Source: Flavobacteriales bacterium
GTDB lineage: Bacteria > Bacteroidota > Bacteroidia > Flavobacteriales_D > Cryomorphaceae
Assembly: GCA_007125175.1 (NCBI GenBank)
Contig: SLDS01000041.1
Span: 1 to 43,067 of the forward strand
Length of the DNA stretch: 43,067 nucleotides
Direction: 5' to 3'
The notes under the pieces were generated by a model that was not told the DNA's origin, did not search any database, and worked only from the letters and a program-made list of their open reading frames with translations. The position numbers were made by a program, and so were the translations under genes. Shown in pieces: positions 25,566-34,074 of the stretch. Position 1 is the stretch's first letter; every line of letters starts with the position of its first letter.

Positions 25566-27527
25566 ATGAAAAGATTTTTCTTCTCTTTTTGCATCATTCT
25601 CATTTCAGCCGTCGCTTCTGCGCAGGTTGGCGCCATTGAAAAGGAAGCGTCCGAAGCCCGAAATATGGGTGATCGTTTCACAAAAGTTGAGCCCGGCAAT
25701 TCTTGGCAAACAGGCGCTCTTCAGAGCCTTCGCGATGAAGCCTTTTGGTTTGATGACTTTTCTGATCCCAGTACTTGGATTCGGGAAGATGAAAGTACAC
25801 CTTTCCCGTTGGGCTGGGAAATCATCACCAATGCCAATGCCGCTCCCGTAGGAGCTTTTCAGCCGCTGAACTTTTCAAGCATAGAAAATGGTTTTGCCAT
25901 GATCAATGGTGACTCGGCCAGTGCCGGTGATGCTTCTCAGCAAAATGCCACCATTCGATCACTTACCTCAGTCGATTTGAGCGCAGAAGATGGTGTATCA
26001 ATCGTTTTTGAGCAAGCCACACGAAATTGGGCCACTACCTATTACCTTCAGTGGAGCTATGACGGCGATGAATGGAATGAGTTTCCCATCAATCTGGATG
26101 TAGCTACCAATACAAATACCGGAAACCCGGATGTATTCTTGCTCGATATGACTCCCCAACTGGCCAACCAGCCTGAAGTGTATATTGGCTTCCGCTTCGA
26201 GGCTAACTGGGGCTGGTTTTGGGCTATTGACGACGTAGCCCTGATTGAAACTCCTGAAAATGACTTGAGTGTGAACAATGCTTATTATTCCAACTGGAGA
26301 ACTTTGGTGAACCAGGACGTGTCACCAGTAGAAGTTTTGGTTCCGGATAATGTATACGTTCATGCCTTTGAATACAGCCAATACGCACGAAATCAGGTAA
26401 GGCCTCTGAGTCCTACGGTACGCGTGGAAAACCGTGGTTTTGCCCCACAAACAGGCGTCACCTTTACTGCGACCATTACCGATCCCGATGGAATGTCTGA
26501 AGAATTCAGCACCTCAATGGGTGAAATTGCTCCCGGAGAAATGGTGTTTATGACAATCGAAGATGTCATGCCCGATGCTTTTAGCGCAGATCAGGGAATG
26601 GCTAAGCTTGGAACCTACACCGTGGAATATATGGTGGAACAAGACCAGGAAGATGAGTTTCCAGGTAACAATGCCGGTGACGCTCAAAGCTTCGAGGTTA
26701 CCGAAGACCTTATGGCCAATGACAACAATGCAGGAGTGAGCTGGCTGCTTGTAGATGGAAACAATACCTCGAATTTTACACGTTATGTATTCGAGGAGGA
26801 GGCACAGGTAGACTACATCACCTTTGCGCTTACAACCGGAAACGAACTTCAAGAGAATGCTGTTTTTGAATCGGTATTTGTAAACATCATTCAAGGTTCA
26901 TTCCTCGATGAGCCAGGTCCTACCAATATGATGGATACCCTCCTGACCCAAAGTTTGGAGTACTTCATCCAAGACGTTGATGTTCTCAGCGGTGGTGAGA
27001 ATGGCTTGCAGTTTATTACGGTGATGCTTGAGGAGCCCCTTGTTTTGCAAGCCAATACAATATACCAACCGGTGGTAACCATCCCAAGTTCCAACGAAGA
27101 CTTTTTGTGGACGGTGGTTCATGGTTCACAAGAGAACTATGCCAGTCTTGGTGCCGAAAACGCAGATGGTGATGCATCGCTCTTCAGCATGGGCAATTTG
27201 GTATTTTGTGTGCGGATGGGAAGCTCTCAAGTGATGAGCACAAATGGAGCTCAAGACCTCACTTTCATGATGAGCCAAAACTATCCCAACCCCTTTAACG
27301 GAAGTGAAACCCGAATAGATTGGGAGCTGATGGCTCCTGCCAAAAATGCACACTTTACGGTATTTGATCTCAATGGTCGAATGGTTCACCAGCAGAACTT
27401 CGGTTCGCGCCCAGCGGGCAAGCAAGAGCCGATCATTCTCAATACCAATTTGCCGGCAGGCGTGTATCAGTACAGCCTCACTGTCGACAATCACCGCATC
27501 GCACGCAAGATGATCGTTGCCAAATAA
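25566..27527 (+). CDS. Secreted T9SS cargo protein (paralogue 2)
   Basis: A 653-aa exported protein with the same order of parts as the preceding gene: signal peptide cleaved near residue 19 (ASA), jelly-roll domain (FWFDDFSDPSTWI ... WFWAIDDVALIE), CARDB-like domain (RVENRGFAPQTGVTFTATI), then a region with NDNNAGVSWLLVDGNNTSNF and VFVNIIQGSFLDEPGP that closely follows the paralogue. The end is a type A T9SS sorting domain (MSQNYPNPFNGSETRIDWEL ... LPAGVYQYSLTV ... RKMIVAK). No catalytic motif is visible. The two genes probably arose by tandem duplication, but each has its own promoter and terminator, so they can be expressed separately. Confidence 0.9.
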   Translation: MKRFFFSFCIILISAVASAQVGAIEKEASEARNMGDRFTKVEPGNSWQTGALQSLRDEAFWFDDFSDPSTWIREDESTPFPLGWEIITNANAAPVGAFQPLNFSSIENGFAMINGDSASAGDASQQNATIRSLTSVDLSAEDGVSIVFEQATRNWATTYYLQWSYDGDEWNEFPINLDVATNTNTGNPDVFLLDMTPQLANQPEVYIGFRFEANWGWFWAIDDVALIETPENDLSVNNAYYSNWRTLVNQDVSPVEVLVPDNVYVHAFEYSQYARNQVRPLSPTVRVENRGFAPQTGVTFTATITDPDGMSEEFSTSMGEIAPGEMVFMTIEDVMPDAFSADQGMAKLGTYTVEYMVEQDQEDEFPGNNAGDAQSFEVTEDLMANDNNAGVSWLLVDGNNTSNFTRYVFEEEAQVDYITFALTTGNELQENAVFESVFVNIIQGSFLDEPGPTNMMDTLLTQSLEYFIQDVDVLSGGENGLQFITVMLEEPLVLQANTIYQPVVTIPSSNEDFLWTVVHGSQENYASLGAENADGDASLFSMGNLVFCVRMGSSQVMSTNGAQDLTFMMSQNYPNPFNGSETRIDWELMAPAKNAHFTVFDLNGRMVHQQNFGSRPAGKQEPIILNTNLPAGVYQYSLTVDNHRIARKMIVAK

Positions 27528-27574
27528 GGCATCATCACCCGCAGCTTCAATTTAGTATTGAGGCCATAAAAACG

Positions 27575-27610
27575 AGAAATGCACAGGTTCAGGCCTGTGC
27601 ATTTCTGTTT
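27575..27610 (+). terminator. Rho-independent terminator after T9SS cargo gene 2
   Basis: AGAAATGCACAGG and CCTGTGCATTTCT form a perfect 13-bp stem with a TTCAGG loop, followed by GTTT. It is 48 nt after the stop codon. Its near-symmetry could also serve the minus strand, although the next minus gene ends over 300 nt away. Confidence 0.85.
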
Positions 27611-27938
27611 CATGTGCTCTATAAGGATTAGCTGCATGTGGTTCTCAAGCTGTACATCATACCCTTAATCATGATATTTAACGATAAAGGCCTAAATTAC
27701 TCATGCGTGTTTGCTTCCGATAGGCAAGGGACTGTCAAGAGGGAAGCCAAGGCGATTGAAAGTGGCCATTGGCTCCGAATTTTTGCTATGAAATTTCTGA
27801 TTGGGTCGAATGCTTGACTAAGTCTAGAGGATTGCGTTTTTCGGAAATCTGTTTGTCAAATCCAATTCCTCATGCTACTTCGTGCCTCTGCGACTTTTTA
27901 GCCGAATGATATATATACTCTCCCGCAAGGGGAGTCTC
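27611..27938. other. AT-rich intergenic region
   Basis: About 330 nt with no gene I can support. A short CTCCC/GGGAG hairpin at about 27922-27936 lies just after the minus gene's stop but has no T-run on either strand. Base composition looks richer in A and T than neighbouring genes. Confidence 0.4.
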
Positions 27939-28643
27939 TTATGTATCCACAGCTATCCATCTTCCATATCTCCAATAGGCCAATCCAAGTACTCCTTGAA
28001 TTAGGAATATCACTGCTCCAGCCAATTGCGGTGCGAGAAGACCGCTAATACCGGCCACTATCACAAAAATTACAACAACTGCAGTGCCCACCAGCCAAGA
28101 TTTAGGCATGACTCCTTGATTCGCTATGCCTTCCCATACGAACAGAACAAAAATAGCGCTGAAAAGTCCTAGCCCGCCCATATCGTACAGGAAGCGAACT
28201 CCGGTGCGGATTGTTTCAAAAAGTTCAGGGCTCTGTTCGAAAGCTGCGATTGAGGGAGGGTAACTACCCAGCGTAAATCCAAATGCCACGGTAACCAAGA
28301 TGGCGCCAATGAAAACTACAGACCAAAGAATGCCGGTGGAAAACCAGCGGTGTTGTAGATGTAATCCTTGCATAAGAAGCAGGGCCGCTAGTGCCGTAAA
28401 GAATGTGCCAAGCATCTGTCCTCCCCAAATCCATCGCAGGGCACTCCAGTGTGATTGCATGAAAGTTGCTAAATCTTCAACTGATGGCTCACCGCTAATT
28501 AGCGCCACCCATCCAATCCTTACTTCAAATCCAATGGTAAGCACGGTAAGAAGTACTCCAATGAATAAGATTGCTCCCCCGAAACGCATGGCCAGTTCGG
28601 GATCAATCAATTGTCTGGTTTTGTTTACATCCGTTGGCATCAT
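27939..28643 (-). CDS. Polytopic membrane protein of unknown function
   Basis: A 234-aa protein with about six hydrophobic segments (near residues 22-45, 70-95, 103-128, 150-170, 182-203 and 205-225). It starts with a short polar N-terminus (MMPTDVNKTRQL). The layout recalls DUF4386-like membrane proteins but I cannot confirm a match. No transport or enzyme motif stands out. The gene and its surroundings look more AT-rich than the rest of the window. It stands alone, with 192 nt to the upstream response-regulator gene on the same strand. Confidence 0.75.
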   Translation of the reverse strand: MMPTDVNKTRQLIDPELAMRFGGAILFIGVLLTVLTIGFEVRIGWVALISGEPSVEDLATFMQSHWSALRWIWGGQMLGTFFTALAALLLMQGLHLQHRWFSTGILWSVVFIGAILVTVAFGFTLGSYPPSIAAFEQSPELFETIRTGVRFLYDMGGLGLFSAIFVLFVWEGIANQGVMPKSWLVGTAVVVIFVIVAGISGLLAPQLAGAVIFLIQGVLGLAYWRYGRWIAVDT

Positions 28644-28835
28644 GATCTCATAATTAGTTAATTTATAGAGGGTATGTGTTTGCTTTGCTTGTTAAGTTAG
28701 CGCTTCGTGTTCCTTCAGGAATTCACGGCTTTTAGCCAGTTTGTGAATCCCTGATAGAGTGGTAACTTAGGAAGCCCAAAATTTGCTCAATTCCACCTTA
28801 GATGGATGGGGCAGGGCTCATGGTCTCATTCACAA

Positions 28836-29543
28836 CTACACCAGCCGCTCCTTGATCGCCTTGGCCACCGCCTCACCCAAACTGTGCACATGCAGTTTTT
28901 CATAGATATGGCGCACGTGGGTGTTCACAGTGTGGTAAGAGATTTCAAGAGCTGCAGCCACCATTTTGTAGCTATTGCCTTCTACAAGGGAGTTGAGGAT
29001 TTCCTTTTCCCTATCGGTGAGACCGTAATTGTTTTTCTTCTTTGCAGGCGCTATCTCACCCGATCCCTTGCTTGCCGATTCACCCTGCTCCCTGAAGAAA
29101 GCCAGCACCTTGGCTGCGATCGAAGGGCTAATGGGGGAGCCACCGGCTTTGGCTTCCCGGATGCCATCGATGATGGTTGCCGGTGCACTTTTTTTGATCA
29201 AATAGCCAGAAGCACCCGCCTTGATGGCCTCAAAAATGATGTGCTCTTCGTCAAAGATAGTCTGCATCAAGATGACCACACCTGGATAGGACTCCTTGAT
29301 CTTTCGAACAGCTTCAATTCCCGATATTTCAGGCATTTCTACATCCATGAGCACAACATCAGGCCGACACTGTCCTACTTGCTCGACGGCATTTATTGCG
29401 TTTTCGAAACTGCCCACGAGCTGCAAGCCCTCATGCATTTCGATCAAATACTTCAGGCTCAATCTTCGCTCTTCGCTGTCGTCAAATACGGCCACCCTGA
29501 TTTCCTCAGGATGCCTTGAGGTGGTGGAAGTTTTGGTTTTCAT
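28836..29543 (-). CDS. NarL/FixJ-family response regulator
   Basis: A 235-aa two-component response regulator and DNA-binding transcription factor. The receiver domain (about 15-135) has the acidic pair Asp21/Asp22, phospho-acceptor Asp67 in VVLMDVEMP, Thr95 and the conserved Lys117/118 in GYLIKKS. A polar Lys-rich linker leads to a LuxR-type helix-turn-helix (about 170-235: LTDREKEILNSLVEG ... AAALEISYHTVNTHVRHIYEKL). No histidine kinase gene adjoins it, so it is an orphan in this window. The extra N-terminal 14 residues (TKTSTTSRHPEE) are unusual and may indicate a later start, although no in-frame ATG fits better. Confidence 0.92.
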   Translation of the reverse strand: MKTKTSTTSRHPEEIRVAVFDDSEERRLSLKYLIEMHEGLQLVGSFENAINAVEQVGQCRPDVVLMDVEMPEISGIEAVRKIKESYPGVVILMQTIFDEEHIIFEAIKAGASGYLIKKSAPATIIDGIREAKAGGSPISPSIAAKVLAFFREQGESASKGSGEIAPAKKKNNYGLTDREKEILNSLVEGNSYKMVAAALEISYHTVNTHVRHIYEKLHVHSLGEAVAKAIKERLV

Positions 29544-29716
29544 AGGAAGGGCAAGTTAAACAATATTGAGAGAGCCCGCACTTGATGCCAATCGCGAAAT
29601 GTAGGTATACAGTCTTCAACCTTCGAGCAGAAGTGTGCCATTTTGAGCCCAAATACCCTGAATCCCCGGGCACTTTCTACCTAAATGCACCTTACCTGTA
29701 TGCGTTCAATTTTAGC

Positions 29717-29724
29717 TACTTTTG
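29717..29724 (+). promoter_or_regulatory. -7 element (TACTTTTG) of mazG
   Basis: An exact TAnnTTTG match, 19 nt before the ATG at 29744. Its position supports that start rather than an upstream in-frame one. Confidence 0.55.
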
Positions 29725-29743
29725 CCCTAAGCTACATCTCGAT

Positions 29744-30520
29744 ATGAAAGAAAAACTTCAAGCTTTTGAACGTCTCCTGACGATCATGGACGAACTTAGA
29801 GAAAAATGCCCCTGGGACCGGAAGCAGAGCATGGAAAGCTTGAGGCACCTCAGCATCGAGGAGATGTATGAGCTCTCCGACGCGATCATCGATGGAGACA
29901 TGGATGAAGTCCGCAAGGAACTTGGAGATCTCTTTCTGCACTTGGTCTTTTACAGCAAAATTGGAAGTGAGCAAGGTCATTTTGATGTTGCGGATGTGCT
30001 CAATGGCATTTGCGAAAAGCTAATCAGTAGGCACCCACATATATACGGTGACGTGGAAGTGGCTGATGAAGAAGAGGTGAAAGCCAATTGGGAGAAACTC
30101 AAGCTAAGGGAGGGAAAAAAATCGGTGCTGGAGGGAGTACCCAAATCCCTGCCATCGCTCGTGAAGGCGGGCCGCATTCAAGACAAGGCGCGTGGTGTGG
30201 GATTTGACTGGGAAGCTCCCGAGCAAGTATGGCAAAAGGTAGAAGAGGAGCTGGCCGAATTGCGACAGGAACAGGAGAAAGGCGAGCATGCCTCAGCCCA
30301 AGACCTCGAAGACGAATTTGGTGATGTGCTTTTTTCCCTCATCAACTATGCACGCTTTATTGGCGTGAATCCCGATGATGCCTTGGAGCGCACCAACCGC
30401 AAGTTCATTCGGCGATTTCAATACCTGGAGCGGGAATCCCAGCGCGATGGACTTAAGCTCAGCGATATGACTCTTGCCGAGATGGATGTGTACTGGAACC
30501 GGAGCAAGGAATTGGAATGA
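29744..30520 (+). CDS. mazG: Nucleoside triphosphate pyrophosphohydrolase MazG
   Basis: A 258-aa MazG protein with two MazG-fold halves. It hydrolyses (d)NTPs to monophosphate and PPi, cleaning the nucleotide pool. The N-terminal half shows REKCPWDRKQSMESLRHLSIEE and the metal-binding EEMYELSDAI with the later ELGDLFLHLVFYSKI. The linker region has ISRHPHIYGDV and the widely conserved NWEKLKLREGKKSVLEGVPKSLPSLVKA. The C-terminal half repeats a helix set (VEEELAELRQ ... LEDEFGDVLFSLINYARF). The start at 29744 is supported by the promoter position and family length. Confidence 0.96.
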   Translation: MKEKLQAFERLLTIMDELREKCPWDRKQSMESLRHLSIEEMYELSDAIIDGDMDEVRKELGDLFLHLVFYSKIGSEQGHFDVADVLNGICEKLISRHPHIYGDVEVADEEEVKANWEKLKLREGKKSVLEGVPKSLPSLVKAGRIQDKARGVGFDWEAPEQVWQKVEEELAELRQEQEKGEHASAQDLEDEFGDVLFSLINYARFIGVNPDDALERTNRKFIRRFQYLERESQRDGLKLSDMTLAEMDVYWNRSKELE

Positions 30521-30593
30521 ACCGGTTCAATCAGGATGAAGTGCAGATAGATTTTGCTGATGCACACAAACCCCGAGACTTCTTCGGCTGTTA

Positions 30594-30601
30594 TACTTTT
30601 G
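30594..30601 (+). promoter_or_regulatory. -7 element (TACTTTTG) of the thioredoxin-like gene
   Basis: An exact match, 16 nt before the ATG at 30618; the leader is an A-rich run. Confidence 0.55.
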
Positions 30602-30617
30602 TAAAAAAAAAAAGAAA

Positions 30618-30938
30618 ATGGCAGTACAAGAAATAGACGACAAGCAATTCAAAACCTCAATCAAAGAGGGCAAGCCGGTGATTGTGAAATTTTACGCCGA
30701 CTGGTGTGGTGCATGCAAACTCATGACTCCTAAGTTCAAGCGGCTTTCCGAAGAAGACGCGTATAGCGGGCTTTCTTTTTATGATATCAATGCCGAGAAA
30801 AACGATGAAGCCCGCAAACTTGCCGGGGTAGATAGTTTGCCATTTTTCGCCGCTTTCAAAGATGGGGAGCTTTTGGAGGGCACCGCCACCTCGAAAATCG
30901 ACAAGGTGAAAGAGCTCGCGGAGCGCTTGGCAAATTGA
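30618..30938 (+). CDS. Thioredoxin-family protein with WCGAC active site
   Basis: A 106-aa single-domain thioredoxin fold, cytoplasmic (no signal peptide). The active site is FYADWCGACK with Cys30 and Cys33; the residue before the second Cys is Ala rather than the Pro of classical thioredoxin, which usually alters redox potential. The cis-Pro loop is present as SLPFFAAF. It likely reduces disulfides or acts as a protein-specific thiol reductase. It is probably not the main thioredoxin, but that cannot be decided from one gene. It is expressed from its own promoter. Confidence 0.92.
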   Translation: MAVQEIDDKQFKTSIKEGKPVIVKFYADWCGACKLMTPKFKRLSEEDAYSGLSFYDINAEKNDEARKLAGVDSLPFFAAFKDGELLEGTATSKIDKVKELAERLAN

Positions 30939-31117
30939 TTCGATCGGCCACCTCGACTCCTCTCTTTTGCCGCTTTCCGAGATACAGGGAGTAGCGCTTA
31001 TGCTCCTCAGACTTATTTTGTAAAATATTTAGAAACAAAATCTGAACTGATCGGGATAACTGTGCCCTTCTGGTACGATCCTTGCACCTTCATCTGCGAA
31101 TCAAAATAGCGGAAATC

Positions 31118-31849
31118 ATGAAGGGCTCAATCACTTTTATCCAGGCATGTATCTTGGCATTGATCACAGCTTCATGCACCTCTTATCAGTACGTTTTAGT
31201 AGGTAGCGAGCTCCCAAAAGACAAGTCCTCTCACTCGGTTTTTTACCAGGAGGAGGAAGATCTCGTTATTTACTATGATTTTTTTGGAGAGGGTATGCCA
31301 CTCGACCTCACCATACACAATGATTCGGCCCAAGAGCTCTATGTAGACCTGCACAAATCTGCATTTCTGCAAAATGGGCTAAGGGCCGAGCAAGGTCTGC
31401 AGCCGGCATTGCTCTACACCGGGTCGGGAACCATCCAAAAAGATGACACGCAGGCTTCCATGATGAGGAATCTCTTGAAGCTGGCACCCGGAGATTATGC
31501 AGTCTTGAAGACTTATCCCTTCGATACCGAGGATATCTATCCCAATCCTTACTTTCAGCAAGCACTTGTTTCTCACGATGTAGATCATTCCACTCTGCTC
31601 TTCAACTCCTTGCTTAACCAAGGCAATATCTACGAAGTACAGATCCGGCTGGCACGCGAATCCGACTTGAGTGATGCATGGGTGAGCAGCGCCTCCTTCA
31701 AAGACATAGGTATTTACAATACCAATCGCAGCCCCCGCTACCTCGTGCATCCCTCGGGAGATCTTTACTACCAAAAGTACACATCGGGCGGTCGGTTTCT
31801 TACAAATGTGCTTCTTACCACCGTCTTGTTGATGCTCTTGACCTCTTGA
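31118..31849 (+). CDS. Lipoprotein of unknown function
   Basis: A 243-aa predicted lipoprotein. The ATG at 31118 was chosen because it begins a proper lipoprotein signal (ACILALITASC, Cys near residue 20). The domain looks beta-rich (FYQEEEDLVIYYDFFGEGMPLDLTIHNDSAQELYVDLHKSAF), and the C-terminus is hydrophobic (TNVLLTTVLLMLLTS), perhaps a membrane-inserted tail. I do not recognise the family. It ends 21 nt from the convergent glycosyltransferase gene with no clear terminator. Confidence 0.75.
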   Translation: MKGSITFIQACILALITASCTSYQYVLVGSELPKDKSSHSVFYQEEEDLVIYYDFFGEGMPLDLTIHNDSAQELYVDLHKSAFLQNGLRAEQGLQPALLYTGSGTIQKDDTQASMMRNLLKLAPGDYAVLKTYPFDTEDIYPNPYFQQALVSHDVDHSTLLFNSLLNQGNIYEVQIRLARESDLSDAWVSSASFKDIGIYNTNRSPRYLVHPSGDLYYQKYTSGGRFLTNVLLTTVLLMLLTS

Positions 31850-31870
31850 TGATTTAATTTTGAATGTGAC

Positions 31871-32827
31871 TCATCGCTTGCGCCACCTTTGCCTCAATAG
31901 CTTGCTGCCTATCAAGAGTTTTCTGCCTGTCGTTAAAAGTCTGGCGTAACGCGCGAACAGGGGATTGCTGCGTAGAGCGAGTGATTCCAACAGCGGTCGC
32001 ACCGAATGCTTGAGTTTTTGGGTCTCAAGTTTTACATCCAAGCCCGACGCGGCGAGGCTGCGGCGGTCTTCGCTGCTCATGGAGCGCAGCAGTCGCACCC
32101 GGGTATCCACGCGCAGCAATTTTTTCTCCTCTTGCGCCAGTTTTGACCATATGCCTCCTGCATGGATTCGGTAGGCGCTGCACACTTCGGGCAAGTAGTA
32201 GGCTGGCCCACTGAGCAATGCTTTCGCAAAAATGAAAACATCGGGATTGCTCACCCTGTAAAACTCTGCTGCAAAGCCACCTTCCAATGTCTTGCGGCGA
32301 ATGATTGTGGCATTAACACTGGGTCCCTGTCCATAGAGCAAATCTTTCATGCCAAATCGCTCTGGAAGATCGCCAAGGCTGCTTTCCGCCTCCTTTTCGC
32401 CATTTTCTCCTACTCTGCAGTAGTCACTAAAGCACATGCTGACATCCGGATATTTGATGAGCAGAGCCACTTGCTTTTCCAGCTTATGAGGATCCGTCCA
32501 GTAATCGTCTCCTTCGCAAAAGGCGAGTATTTCTTGCTCACAATGATTGAGGGCAAACTCAAAATTTTTTGCCGGCCCGAGATTCTCACGATGCAGTATG
32601 AGCTCGATATGCTCATGATTCGCGGCCCATTCCCTCAGTAAATCCTGCGATCCGTCAGTGGAGGCATCATCGGCCACAATCACCCGGACATCGCCACGGT
32701 ATTCTTGATTTGCAATGCTGCCGAGGCACTGCTCGAGAAAGGGCTTATGCTGGTAGCAAAGTACCATCACCGACACAGAGGGATATTTTCCATCCGGTGC
32801 ATCTACAGAAGGAGCTCCTTCTATCAT
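31871..32827 (-). CDS. Family 2 glycosyltransferase
   Basis: A 318-aa GT-A fold enzyme that transfers a sugar from a nucleotide donor to a growing glycan at the cytoplasmic face of the membrane. The N-terminal strand SVSVMVLCYQHKPFLEQCL is typical; nucleotide binding is by VADDASTDGS (Asp53/Asp54), and the metal-binding DXD-type motif is CEGDDYW (about 104-110). A Trp/His-rich acceptor region follows (AYRIHAGGIWSK). The C-terminal basic helix may associate with the membrane. It is the last gene of the minus arm of the glycan locus, 167 nt after the aminotransferase gene, with its own CATCTTTG element. Confidence 0.93.
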   Translation of the reverse strand: MIEGAPSVDAPDGKYPSVSVMVLCYQHKPFLEQCLGSIANQEYRGDVRVIVADDASTDGSQDLLREWAANHEHIELILHRENLGPAKNFEFALNHCEQEILAFCEGDDYWTDPHKLEKQVALLIKYPDVSMCFSDYCRVGENGEKEAESSLGDLPERFGMKDLLYGQGPSVNATIIRRKTLEGGFAAEFYRVSNPDVFIFAKALLSGPAYYLPEVCSAYRIHAGGIWSKLAQEEKKLLRVDTRVRLLRSMSSEDRRSLAASGLDVKLETQKLKHSVRPLLESLALRSNPLFARYARLLTTGRKLLIGSKLLRQRWRKR

Positions 32828-32856
32828 TGCGGCTTATGGCTAATCTGCATAAGGCT

Positions 32857-32864
32857 CAAAGATG
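32857..32864 (-). promoter_or_regulatory. -7 element variant (CATCTTTG) of the glycosyltransferase gene
   Basis: Seven of eight to TAnnTTTG on the minus strand, 29 nt before the ATG at 32827. Its flanks match those of the GSCFA promoter at 9267-9274. Confidence 0.45.
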
Positions 32865-32994
32865 CGAAATTTCCCTATTTGCCATATTTCATGTCCCGAT
32901 CATTGCCTCAAGCTACTATTGTACAGTAGTTGAAGGAAGCCTAAAGCATGATGAGGGCGCACTTGCTGCAATGAAAGATTGTCTTGTAAGGCTG

Positions 32995-34074
32995 CTACAA
33001 GTAGCTCAGCACTTTTTCAGCAATCCACTCCTGATCGGCGGCGGAAAGTGTGTGGTAGAGCGGCAGGCAGAGCACGGTCTCGGCTATGGCTTCGGCTACC
33101 GGGCAGGGTTCTCCCTGCAAGTAGTCGATGCGGTTGAGCGCAGGCTGAAAGTAGCGCCGCAGCTCTATGCCATCCTCGCGGGCATTTTGCTCGAGGCGAT
33201 CAGCGCCTTTCCTGTCGAGATGGAGGAGGGGAAAGTAGGCCCCGTTGTGCTCAGTATCCGCCGGAATTTCCAGGAAGTGCTCATCGCCAATTTGCGAAAG
33301 CAGCTCCCGGTAGCGATGCCACTGCTCCCTTCGTTTTTCCAGCAGCTGCTCAGCTTCCGCCAAAATTGCCAAGCCCAAAGCGGCGTGGAGTTCTGAATTT
33401 TTGCCATTTATGCCCGGCCCCTTGAACTCATTGGGCCCATCATGTCCAAAGTTTCGGTAGCCCTCGATTCTTTTGCGAATCTCAGCGCCCGAAGTGACTA
33501 CTGCACCGCCATTGGCCGTGTGAAAAATCTTGGTGGCATGGGTACTCAGTACAGCCATGTCGCCATAAGTGAGCAAGCTCTTGTCCCGGTATTTCACCCC
33601 GAAGCAATGGGCGGCATCGTAGAGTAGGGGCAGCCCGAATTCCTTTGCCAAAGCCTCCATCTCGACAGGAAAGGCCGGAATGCCGTAGACGTGCGTGAGC
33701 AGGATTGCCCTTGTATTCGGGACAATGTGCCTGCGAATGTCATCCGCGCGTGGGCACAAGCGCCGGGGGTCAATATCGACAAAGCGGGGCCGAAAGCCTT
33801 CCCAAAATAGTGCTCCCGAAGTAGCCACATAGCTGTAAGGCGTGGTGATGATCTCACCACCCCGTGGCAACTCTCTCAGCATACACTGCAGGCCCATGGT
33901 GCCGCTGCTCACAAAGCAGAGATGCTCCACATCGAGAAATTGGCTCAGGGCCTTCTCAAAGCTGCGCAGCTCAGGCCCGTGATTGGTGAGCCAACCAGAT
34001 GCCCATATCTCGGCTATGCGGGCTTGGTAGGTCTCCAAATCAGGCAAAAAAGGCTTGCTGTGAGGGTGCTTCAT
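32995..34074 (-). CDS. DegT/DnrJ/EryC1-family sugar aminotransferase
   Basis: A 359-aa PLP enzyme that normally transfers an amino group from glutamate to a keto-sugar nucleotide, making an amino sugar for surface glycan. Features are the N-terminal WASGWLTNHGPELRSFEKAL, the PLP phosphate-binding SSGTMGLQ (57-64), the PLP ring Asp153 in YDAAH, and the Schiff-base Lys182 in STHATKIFHTANGG. The length fits. The start overlaps the stop of the sulfotransferase-like gene by 4 nt, so they are translated together. Which sugar it acts on cannot be told; no sugar 4,6-dehydratase partner is in the window. Confidence 0.94.
   Translation of the reverse strand: MKHPHSKPFLPDLETYQARIAEIWASGWLTNHGPELRSFEKALSQFLDVEHLCFVSSGTMGLQCMLRELPRGGEIITTPYSYVATSGALFWEGFRPRFVDIDPRRLCPRADDIRRHIVPNTRAILLTHVYGIPAFPVEMEALAKEFGLPLLYDAAHCFGVKYRDKSLLTYGDMAVLSTHATKIFHTANGGAVVTSGAEIRKRIEGYRNFGHDGPNEFKGPGINGKNSELHAALGLAILAEAEQLLEKRREQWHRYRELLSQIGDEHFLEIPADTEHNGAYFPLLHLDRKGADRLEQNAREDGIELRRYFQPALNRIDYLQGEPCPVAEAIAETVLCLPLYHTLSAADQEWIAEKVLSYL

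Noticed and set aside
27922-27936. Hairpin as terminator for the minus-strand membrane protein gene
   Set aside because: The stem is only five base pairs and there is no T-run on the minus strand.
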